Assembly (NCBI GenBank): GCA_030624545.1
Contig: JAUXJX010000186.1
Coordinates: forward strand, 1-5,074
DNA from: Bacteroidota bacterium
GTDB lineage: Bacteria; Zhuqueibacterota; JdFR-76; DREG01
DNA: 5,074 bases
Direction of reading: 5' to 3'
Made by a program: the position numbers and the translations under genes. Numbering within the stretch: the first letter of the stretch is position 1; each line of letters starts with the position of its first letter. The notes beneath the pieces are model-generated. The model worked only from the letters and a program-made list of their open reading frames with translations. It searched no databases and had not been told where the DNA came from. Shown here piece after piece: positions 1 through 4,978 of this stretch.

Positions 1-268
1 GATTGAGCTGCTCGTGATATCTTCGAAAACCGTCCATCTGGTCAAGCCGACCCAGCAAGGCCAATTTATCTCTTGAGTTAATAATCTCATCCATCAATAA
101 ACCTGTCGTGACTACATGGTTGGGTTCGTCGATAAACTGTTCCCTCTTACGAAGGGCGGCGAGGAAACTGTGAAGAAAATAGCTCTTGGGATTGAAGAAT
201 CGATCGACCAGAGCCTCTGCAAAATGCGTCTCCCGCGATTGTGAGGAAGGGTTTTCAAGCGTAGTCAT
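1..268 (-). CDS. Unrecognised protein, N-terminal 89 residues (runs off left edge)
   Basis: An open frame begins with ATG at 268-266 and stays open to the window edge. The protein starts MTTLENPSSQSRETHFAEAL. It is hydrophilic, with no signal peptide and no membrane segment in the visible part, so it is probably cytoplasmic. It looks helical and charged, with a stretch rich in R, K, D and E near residues 38-85 (for example LRKREQFIDE). The start lies 15 nt after the stop of the lytic transglycosylase gene, and a purine-rich GGAAAG about 9 nt upstream could act as a weak ribosome binding site. An ATG overlapping the previous stop (284-282) reads only nine codons before a stop, so it is not the start. 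The spacing suggests it is the third gene of the parA-transglycosylase transcription unit. I do not recognise the family. It does not look like the start of ParB. The frame and start are fairly secure; the function is unknown. Confidence 0.75.
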   Translation of the reverse strand, partial: MTTLENPSSQSRETHFAEALVDRFFNPKSYFLHSFLAALRKREQFIDEPNHVVTTGLLMDEIINSRDKLALLGRLDQMDGFRRYHEQLN

Positions 269-283
269 GGCTCTTTCTTTCCA

Positions 284-967
284 TTAGTCCTTAAATTCTT
301 TATATAGCTTCATCACAGCGGGAACATAATGTTGCGTTTCCTCCCATAGTATTCCATCCGCCTTGTTACTGGCCAGCCACATTGCTGCCCGTGTCTCGCC
401 TCCATTGTAGGCGGCAAGAGCACCCTCGACTCCGTAAAAATCAATCAAGCTGGACAGATAACGGCAGCCCATGCGAACATTGTAGATCGGATTGAAAAGA
501 ATTTCTTCCGGAGTGGTCCAAGTCAAATTCTCGTAGTCCGCAAGAAACTGGCCTGTTCTTGGCATAATCTGCATCAGGCCCATTGCACCTTTGTGTGAAA
601 CCACCTGTGGATCCCAGCTGGCCGCGCTCTCATGGGCAATTGTAGCACAAATCAGATCGACGTTCAAATTGTCATACATTATTTCCATCTCGTAGATTTC
701 GCTTGCAATATCATGCTTCATACCTGCGGGCATGGACTCATTGTATTTCTCGATCAGGCTGACGATTCTTTCAATCATCGCCTGTCTCACGTGATCGACC
801 TTCAGTGATCCTTCAATCTCCGGCAAGGCAGCCTCAACTCTGTCGAGCGGGGAAAGCTGTTTGAATCGGTTGAATTTGAGCAAGGTGAACCCAATTGTAC
901 TGAGTCCCAGGGCCACTGCAATAAATAGGATTACGGTAATGGACAGGCGCTTTAAAAATAAGGTCAT
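284..967 (-). CDS. Membrane-anchored lytic transglycosylase, SLT (GH23-type) domain
   Basis: Predicted to cleave the MurNAc-GlcNAc bond of peptidoglycan non-hydrolytically, leaving 1,6-anhydro ends, on the periplasmic side of the inner membrane. Residues 9-31 form one hydrophobic segment with no clear cleavage site, most likely an uncleaved anchor. Residues 35-95 are a helical linker. The SLT domain spans about 98-225 and carries the family motifs in order: AHES with the expected catalytic Glu113, GAMGLMQIMP (127-136), NPIYNVRMGCRYL (159-171), ALAAYNGG (183-190) and a late Tyr motif, THE-like TQHYVPAVMKLY (211-222). At 227 aa it is a short, single-domain member without LysM or other wall-binding repeats. 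The start is supported by AAGGG 7 nt upstream. It follows the parA stop by 19 nt, so the two are probably co-transcribed. The family call is secure; the exact subfamily and role (growth, division, or making room for an envelope machine) are not. Confidence 0.95.
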   Translation of the reverse strand: MTLFLKRLSITVILFIAVALGLSTIGFTLLKFNRFKQLSPLDRVEAALPEIEGSLKVDHVRQAMIERIVSLIEKYNESMPAGMKHDIASEIYEMEIMYDNLNVDLICATIAHESAASWDPQVVSHKGAMGLMQIMPRTGQFLADYENLTWTTPEEILFNPIYNVRMGCRYLSSLIDFYGVEGALAAYNGGETRAAMWLASNKADGILWEETQHYVPAVMKLYKEFKD

Positions 968-986
968 TAATCAACCCTTTAGCTTA

Positions 987-1775
987 TTAGGCGACTTCCT
1001 TCTTATGAATGAAATGGCACGAAGAGAGCAGTTCTTCAGCAAGCTGAATGTAACTTTGCGTCCCCTTGCAGCGAAGGTCAAAGAGAATAGTCGGGCGGCC
1101 ATAATACGGCACTTCTGCAAGCCTGACGTTTCGGGGAATTACCGTTTCGAAAACCATCCCCTTCAGAGTATACTTAACCTTCTCGACAACCCTTTTTGTT
1201 AGGTTGTTTCGGGCATCAAACATGGTGAGCAAGAATCCGCGGTAGGCAAGAGAAGGATTGTGCTCTTCCTTAACAGTTCGGGTTAACTTCAGGAAGCGAC
1301 CCAGTGCTTTAAGGGCGTAATATTCACATTGAATTGGCACAATGATAGAATCCGAAGCGATGAGCGCATTGTAGGTCAAATTTCCCAGGGCAGGAGGGCA
1401 GTCGATAAGAATAAATTCATATTCATCTTTAACAAATTGAAGAGCGTTCTTCAATTTTGATTCCGAAGAGGAACCGATCAATCTCCGCTTTTCATCCTCG
1501 TCGGACCATACGTTACTTGGAATAATGTAAAGATTTTCCATTTCGGTTGCATGGATGGTCTGCTCGACAGGAGTATTCTCAGTGAATATCTGCAGGATAC
1601 CTCCTTTAATGTCGTAGCGGCTCATGCCGAAGCTGGCGGCAACTCCTCCTTGAGGATCCATGTCTATCAAGAGCGTTTTATAGCCAAGCTGGGCAAGCGC
1701 GGCCCCTAAGTTTACGGCCGTCGTGGTTTTACCTACTCCACCCTTTTGGCTGGCAATGGATACGACTTCTCCCAT
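987..1775 (-). CDS. parA: ParA/Soj-family partition ATPase
   Basis: A 262-aa P-loop ATPase of the ParA/MinD superfamily, closest in motif wording to chromosomal Soj/ParA. Visible are the deviant Walker A KGGVGKTTT (11-19, signature Lys11 and Lys16), the A-prime motif LLIDMDPQGG (35-44), Walker B FILIDCPPA (121-129), and a Soj-like C-terminal motif IPRNVRLAEVPYYGRP (213-228). ATP-bound dimers of this family bind DNA non-specifically and are released by a ParB-type partner, giving moving gradients that position DNA or protein cargo. The Walker A motif starts at residue 10, so there is no N-terminal DNA-binding extension like that of the large plasmid ParAs. There is no MinD-like C-terminal amphipathic helix. 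GAGGAG (1788-1783) sits 7 nt before the ATG. No ParB lies beside it in this window: a lytic transglycosylase follows and a response regulator precedes. It may therefore be an orphan ParA positioning something other than the chromosome, though a ParB elsewhere cannot be excluded. Confidence 0.95.
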   Translation of the reverse strand: MGEVVSIASQKGGVGKTTTAVNLGAALAQLGYKTLLIDMDPQGGVAASFGMSRYDIKGGILQIFTENTPVEQTIHATEMENLYIIPSNVWSDEDEKRRLIGSSSESKLKNALQFVKDEYEFILIDCPPALGNLTYNALIASDSIIVPIQCEYYALKALGRFLKLTRTVKEEHNPSLAYRGFLLTMFDARNNLTKRVVEKVKYTLKGMVFETVIPRNVRLAEVPYYGRPTILFDLRCKGTQSYIQLAEELLSSCHFIHKKEVA

Positions 1776-1855
1776 CGATAAACTCCTCGGCTTTCAATCC
1801 TGTTTTGCTGCGGCTTTTTCTCTAGGTTTAATTATCGGAAGACCTCGTCGATTTC

Positions 1856-1884
1856 ATTATAGCACACGTAGCTAAATTCGTCAT
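1856..1884 (-). promoter_or_regulatory. Sigma-70-type promoter for parA and following genes
   Basis: On the minus strand ATGACG (1884-1879) is followed by a 17-nt spacer and a perfect TATAAT (1861-1856). The -35 box matches TTGACA at four of six positions. The -35 overlaps the TGA stop of the response regulator (1883-1881). Transcription would begin near 1849 and give a leader of about 74 nt before the parA ATG, in which I see no clear structure. The element suggests that parA, the transglycosylase and the downstream unknown gene can be expressed independently of the response regulator. Not tested experimentally. Confidence 0.65.
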
Positions 1885-2552
1885 ATCAGTGGCTCAGTTA
1901 CCTTTGAATAGTCGGACGATGCGAGTAGTGTCTCGGCCTTCAGAAGGCAGCTTTTCCAACTCAGTATCTCTCGCACAGCTTCCGCTCCCTTCATCTTGTC
2001 CAATTCAGCGCGATAGATTTCACCATTCGAGAAAAACAGTCGCCCTGTCTTATTTTCGTGAAAAACGGAAACACGCAGGTTATTGACCGACTTTGTCATA
2101 GCGAGAAGCCGTTTGACTTGGCTTCTCACATCCTCGTCCATAGCATCAAAACTGTCTCTATTAAGAATTGTATAGATTTTCTGTTTCAGGTCAGGCATTT
2201 CAAAGGGCTTTTCGATGTATTGGCAACCGTTCGTGATCAAAATCTGATGCTGTAGCTCAGAGGAACCGTACGCGGTGATTACGATTATCTTCGTTGTCAA
2301 TTTCATGTCATAGACGAATTTGACCAGATCAAATCCGTCCACACCAGGCATGCGCAAATCTGTTACCAGAACATTTACCTTCCGACTGCGAAGCACTTGG
2401 AGACCTTCGCTGCCGGAATTCACGCAAATAACATCGAGTGACTTGTTCCCTCGTTTCAAACTGCGGGATATGCTCCACGTCAAATCTTCCTCATCATCCA
2501 CAATCAACACGGTTTTTTTTGTTTCCATGATCTTCTGTTTCTCCAAATTCAT
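1881..2552 (-). CDS. Response regulator: receiver domain plus C-terminal PATAN (DUF4388)-like domain
   Basis: Residues about 13-133 are a CheY-like receiver: acidic pocket DDEED (19-23), phospho-acceptor Asp65 in VLVTDLRMPGVDGF, switch Thr93 in VITAYG and Lys115 in EKPF. Residues about 143-210 match the PATAN/DUF4388 pattern, with RLLAMTK, a short strand GRLFFSNGEIYRAELD (170-185), then KGAEAVREILSWKS (188-201). There is no HTH, GGDEF, HD or AAA+ output, so it probably acts by protein contacts, as proposed for other PATAN regulators, and not as a DNA-binding factor. No cognate kinase is in the window. The first ATG (2552) has GGTGA 7 nt upstream. An in-frame ATG at codon 9 (2528) starts METKKTVLIVDDEE, the usual distance to a receiver's first strand, and has GGAG 12 nt upstream; it is a strong alternative. 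Codons just after it contain a run of eight A. Domain calls are secure for the receiver and good for PATAN. Confidence 0.93.
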   Translation of the reverse strand: MNLEKQKIMETKKTVLIVDDEEDLTWSISRSLKRGNKSLDVICVNSGSEGLQVLRSRKVNVLVTDLRMPGVDGFDLVKFVYDMKLTTKIIVITAYGSSELQHQILITNGCQYIEKPFEMPDLKQKIYTILNRDSFDAMDEDVRSQVKRLLAMTKSVNNLRVSVFHENKTGRLFFSNGEIYRAELDKMKGAEAVREILSWKSCLLKAETLLASSDYSKVTEPLI

Positions 2553-2571
2553 CTATACTTCACCAGTTAAT

Positions 2572-2587
2572 CGCAATCATTATGCCA
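2572..2587 (-). promoter_or_regulatory. Candidate sigma-54 (RpoN) promoter upstream of the response regulator
   Basis: Read on the minus strand the 16 bases are TGGCATAATGATTGCG. They hold the -24 GG and -12 GC dinucleotides with exactly ten bases between them, as in the TGGCAC-N5-TTGC consensus. The predicted start is near 2561, inside the GGTGA that would serve the first ATG (2552). If the element is used, translation from the ATG at 2528 would be more natural, with a leader of about 33 nt. A sigma-70 reading (CATAAT within the same bases) has no convincing -35. No sigma-54 activator is encoded in the window, and a 16-base match can arise by chance. Confidence 0.45.
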
Positions 2588-2723
2588 TTTCAGCCTTTCA
2601 TTTTTGTCCGTGAGAAAGCTTTTGTGGGCATAGCTCCAAGAGCTTGTTTTAATATGACTTATCGCCTTGAAGTCAGGTGACAAGGTCCTCCACACGCAAT
2701 ATGATTTTCGGGTTTTCGCCGAT

Positions 2724-2752
2724 TTGACGCGAATGAAGTGATCAGATATTAA
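2724..2752 (+). promoter_or_regulatory. Plus-strand sigma-70-like promoter in the intergenic gap
   Basis: TTGACG (2724-2729), a 17-nt spacer and TATTAA (2747-2752) give a -35 matching five of six bases and a -10 matching four of six. Transcription would start near 2759 and run rightward, against every gene in the window, into the inverted-repeat-rich part of the gap. The only plus-strand frame there starts at 2758, about where the transcript would begin, so the promoter does not fit that frame. If real it points to a non-coding transcript. AT-rich spacer DNA produces such matches by chance fairly often. Confidence 0.3.
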
Positions 2753-3013
2753 TTTGGATGGTCAATAATTGTGCAGCGGCTATGAATGAACAATTTTGGG
2801 CAAAGAAACCGTTAAGGCGAGGATTTGGAAAACGGATAAAGGCAGACGCACTTATTAGCAGGCAATCATCCTTAATGATGGCGAGAAACTCACAGAATAC
2901 GGGATATGTTTGGTGACTTAGTACAATTTCATGAATAAGGTGACAGTATTGATGAAATGATGTGCCAGGTGCGCATCCGGTGGGCGGACTCATTGAAAAC
3001 TAACACAATTCGG

Positions 3014-3036
3014 TCGGCAAGAATCAAAATTGCCGA
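3014..3036. repeat. 7-bp inverted repeat (TCGGCAA/TTGCCGA)
   Basis: Arms TCGGCAA (3014-3020) and TTGCCGA (3030-3036) flank a 9-nt loop. It lies 50-70 nt past the end of the secreted repeat protein gene. No T-run follows on either strand, so it is not a standard intrinsic terminator. It may be an operator half-site pair, part of an RNA fold, or a 3' stabilising hairpin. Confidence 0.4.
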
Positions 3037-3050
3037 AGAAGCGCACATGG

Positions 3051-3075
3051 AAAAATATAGCCGCGATTTAGCGCG
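3051..3075 (-). terminator. Weak intrinsic terminator-like hairpin after the secreted repeat protein gene
   Basis: On the minus strand CGCG (3075-3072), a 6-nt loop and CGCG (3065-3062) form a four-base G/C stem, five with a flanking G-U pair. It is followed after GCTATA by TTTTT (3055-3051). It begins 11 nt after the stop of the 380-aa gene, the expected place for the end of the ECF sigma operon. The stem is short for an efficient terminator, so the call is tentative. Confidence 0.35.
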
Positions 3076-3086
3076 ATAGCCGGTCT

Positions 3087-4229
3087 CTAATATTCTTCGA
3101 CGTGTGCTCTTTTTATCAGGCCCTTCGTGTCCAACTTCTTTTGCGAATACTGCATTATGTCCGTCTTCTTTAGACGGATCATTACATTGGCTGCTCTCGA
3201 CTCGACAAATCCTCCTTGAAAACCAATCAGGACAAATATTGATTGATCTTCAGGAAGAAATCTAAGGGTGGGTCCGTAATTGCCAATGCACTGCACAATT
3301 CTTTCCTTATATTCGGAAAGCTTACCCCTATATTTTTCCTCCTTTTCTTTTTTTCTTTTTAACGCACCGGCCACAAAGATCTGGGGATCCATCTCCTCAG
3401 TCGGAATTGGAACAACAACTCCAAAGTCTTCAAAAGCCAGGTTATCATAGAATGATATATCACCTAGTGTAAACATGACTCCCAGGCCACTAATGTAAAA
3501 AGAGTTTACTCCGCTGGTGGGATGAAGATTATACACCCTCTTGCCACTTAGAGTTGATTTGAGCACCCTTCCCATAATGGTGATCTCTTCCCTGTCTGAC
3601 TCATCTCCTACACTGTGCTGGCTTATCTGTTGCGCAAACTGCCTGTCCGAAATGCGATCGCCACGAAAATCCTCAATAGTTTTTCTCTTCAGTTGGTAAA
3701 AGCGTCCGCGTGCTCGACGATTCCACCCGTTTTCGAAAAAGACGAGCACGCCAACATGATCGTTCGGCAATAGATGATTGTTCACATCCACATATCTGCC
3801 CAGAAAAGTCTGAATTTTCTTATTCAGTTTCTCAATACGCTGTTGAAATTCCAATGAATCTTCTCGTGCTCCGAAACCGTATAAGAGCATCGGTTTTTTA
3901 TCCTTGGCCGCCGCCTCTATCTGCGCTCGAGCCATCTCTTCGTATTCCCGAACTTTCTCCTGGTATTTCTTGAATTCAATAATTGCACCGGAAAAATTAT
4001 TCCTTTCCAAGTTTACTGAAAAGAGCAAGCCGTAGTCTTCCAAGTAGAGGCCTTTGATGTTTTTCCCCCTAAAAACGTTGTCCCTCGATGCCTGCAACAA
4101 CTGGTCGAGAATGCTTTCCATTATATATATCTCTGATCGTATCTGTTGCGCCCTGTTCTGTGCCGAGGCTGAATAAGCCCCGCAAAGCAGGATAATAATA
4201 AACGCGGGGATAATTTTTCGATAACTCAT
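3087..4229 (-). CDS. Secreted protein of unknown function with a duplicated domain, in an ECF sigma operon
   Basis: A 380-aa protein with a classic Sec signal peptide: basic MSYRK, hydrophobic core IIPAFIIILLCGAY (6-19), and AxA site SASAQ, with cleavage expected after about Ala23. It is then probably periplasmic. The mature part consists of two related halves, about 33-193 and 215-367. Each has a start EI.IM...L, then 30 residues later a YL/YI..(Y/L)G..F(S/T) strand motif (62-74 and 245-257), a charged helix rich in E and K, an (L/I)G.Y element, LP.D followed by a hydrophobic strand (154-165, 325-336), and a final basic segment (QLKRKT, IRLKKT). No catalytic residues or known fold are recognisable. 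It starts with AGGAGG at 4241-4236, 6 nt from ATG, 65 nt after the anti-sigma gene, so it is probably the last gene of the sigma operon. It may sense envelope conditions together with the anti-sigma factor or be a structural target; both are inference. Confidence 0.92.
   Translation of the reverse strand: MSYRKIIPAFIIILLCGAYSASAQNRAQQIRSEIYIMESILDQLLQASRDNVFRGKNIKGLYLEDYGLLFSVNLERNNFSGAIIEFKKYQEKVREYEEMARAQIEAAAKDKKPMLLYGFGAREDSLEFQQRIEKLNKKIQTFLGRYVDVNNHLLPNDHVGVLVFFENGWNRRARGRFYQLKRKTIEDFRGDRISDRQFAQQISQHSVGDESDREEITIMGRVLKSTLSGKRVYNLHPTSGVNSFYISGLGVMFTLGDISFYDNLAFEDFGVVVPIPTEEMDPQIFVAGALKRKKEKEEKYRGKLSEYKERIVQCIGNYGPTLRFLPEDQSIFVLIGFQGGFVESRAANVMIRLKKTDIMQYSQKKLDTKGLIKRAHVEEY
3129..3587 (-). 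repeat. Second copy of the duplicated domain (protein-level repeat B)
   Basis: Covers residues about 215-367 of the secreted protein. Landmarks shared with copy A are EITIM..VL (215-223), YISGLGVMFTLG (245-256), IGNYG (315-319), FLPEDQSIFVLIGFQGG (324-340) and VMIRLKKTDI (349-358). It is seen only at protein level, so the duplication is old. This copy keeps a tighter spacing between the first strand motif and the LPxD motif (79 residues against 91 in copy A). Confidence 0.65.
3651..4133 (-). repeat. First copy of the duplicated domain (protein-level repeat A)
   Basis: Covers residues about 33-193 of the secreted protein. Landmarks are EIYIMESIL (33-41), YLEDYGLLFSVNL (62-74), a coiled-coil-like helix (85-108), LGRYV (143-147), LLPNDHVGVLVFFENGW (153-169) and RFYQLKRKTI (176-185). 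The order and the 30-residue spacing between the first two landmarks match copy B exactly. Confidence 0.65.
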
Positions 4230-4294
4230 TTAATTCCTCCTGAGATTATTTCACAGATTTTTCAAGACGCCGTTATGGAACCATTCCAAAAGCC

Positions 4295-4978
4295 CTATCG
4301 CCTAATTTCGGGCAATTCCGTGCCGGTTACCCGTACGAGATCCTGGAGTATTGAGTTGGTCCGGTCAAAATTGTATTCGTTCTTGCGGTCGATGTGGCTG
4401 AGGCTTTCACCTACGTACCTTAGATCGGTATAGCGCTGCTGATCTATCTTGTCGGAAAGTTCGGCCAAACCGGTGAGAACCAGCCGCGTCTGCCGATTCT
4501 CACTCGCTTGAATCAACTGGCTGGTCAAATATAGATTCTGTTCCTGCAACTGTTTAACTGCGGCAGCCAAATCCGACGGTAGCTGTGCAGCTTCTGTGCC
4601 CGCTTCACCGCCAATAGTCAGGGCCAGTTGACCATTTCCATATCTTAGATCTGCCCGGAGAAACAGCAGTGCAACAACAACGGCGGCCACGGCCAACCTT
4701 GCACCCCAGATCAACCATCGAGATCGCCCTGCGGATGGCTTCCAATATTCTTTCAGCCTATGAAAGAAACCCAAAGACGGGCCTGCGAAAACGAGTTTAT
4801 GTTTCGGCTCAATTCCGGGCCATTTTTCCAACAAATCTACCGTGTTCTTATGCTTTTCCAGTTCTTGAGCACATGTATCGCAGGCCTTCAAATGGACCTC
4901 CATCTCTTTCCCGGCCGCTTCATCGAGCTCCGAAAACAGATAGACCATAAGCTGTTCTCTGGCTGTTTCACATTTCAT
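4295..4978 (-). CDS. Membrane anti-sigma factor with ZAS-type zinc-binding domain
   Basis: Predicted to bind and hold the co-encoded ECF sigma factor at the inner membrane until an envelope signal releases it. The cytoplasmic N-terminus carries the ZAS/zf-HC2 motif HLKACDTC (His29, Cys33, Cys36), with Cys3 as the likely fourth ligand. A basic linker (74-87) leads to one transmembrane helix at 88-107 (RLAVAAVVVALLFL). The periplasmic part begins with a short beta-like segment, LRYGNGQLALTIGG (111-124), followed by a long, charged, helical region (130-215) with coiled-coil character. This replaces the compact domains of well-studied anti-sigma factors. The start is supported by GAGGAGG (4994-4988), 9 nt upstream. 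The ATG lies inside the end of the sigma gene (11-nt overlap), a standard sign of translational coupling that keeps the two proteins balanced. The role is secure by motif and context; the signal is unknown. Confidence 0.93.
   Translation of the reverse strand: MKCETAREQLMVYLFSELDEAAGKEMEVHLKACDTCAQELEKHKNTVDLLEKWPGIEPKHKLVFAGPSLGFFHRLKEYWKPSAGRSRWLIWGARLAVAAVVVALLFLRADLRYGNGQLALTIGGEAGTEAAQLPSDLAAAVKQLQEQNLYLTSQLIQASENRQTRLVLTGLAELSDKIDQQRYTDLRYVGESLSHIDRKNEYNFDRTNSILQDLVRVTGTELPEIRR

Larger units (their letters stand above)
2588..3086. other. Long intergenic region without a convincing gene
   Basis: With the sigma-54-like element, this fills the 534-nt gap between the response regulator and the secreted repeat protein. 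An open minus frame of 83 codons (2993-2742) has no ribosome binding site, no recognisable motif and a composition unlike its neighbours. A plus frame of 52 codons (2758-2916) overlaps it and also lacks one. The region holds several short inverted repeats on the plus strand: AATTGT/ACAATT (2767-2795), CCGTT/AACGG (2809-2835), CATC/GATG (2867-2880) and ATTTCAT/ATGAAAT (2926-2958). There is also a plus-strand promoter-like sequence. It could be a structured non-coding RNA, a decayed gene or element, or simple spacer. The sequence alone does not decide. Confidence 0.5.

Noticed and set aside
861..1202. 113-codon plus-strand frame
   Set aside because: It lies antisense to the strongly supported transglycosylase and parA genes and has no motif of its own.
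2632..2650. AGCTC-CAA-GAGCT hairpin followed by TGTTTT as a plus-strand terminator
   Set aside because: The stem is only five bases and there is no plus-strand gene upstream to terminate.
2758..2916. 52-codon plus-strand frame as a small gene
   Set aside because: No ribosome binding site, and the only promoter-like sequence nearby would start transcription at about the ATG itself. It overlaps the equally doubtful minus frame.
2742..2993. 83-codon minus-strand frame as a protein-coding gene
   Set aside because: The bases before its ATG (TTAGTTTTCA) hold no ribosome binding site, the protein has no motif or signal I recognise, and the composition is unlike the neighbours. Kept only as a question in the findings.
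2809..3006. Integron attC site suggested by GTTAAGGC and a distant CTAAC
   Set aside because: The two boxes are in the wrong order and spacing for an attC site, do not pair as R' and R'', and no integrase or cassette genes are present.
3710..3973. 87-codon plus-strand frame
   Set aside because: Antisense shadow inside the secreted repeat protein gene, whose signal peptide, Shine-Dalgarno and internal duplication show the minus strand is the coding one.
4276..4288. TGGAA-CCA-TTCCA palindrome between the anti-sigma and secreted protein genes
   Set aside because: A five-base stem with a three-base loop and no T-run; too short to call a terminator or operator, and expected by chance in a window this size.
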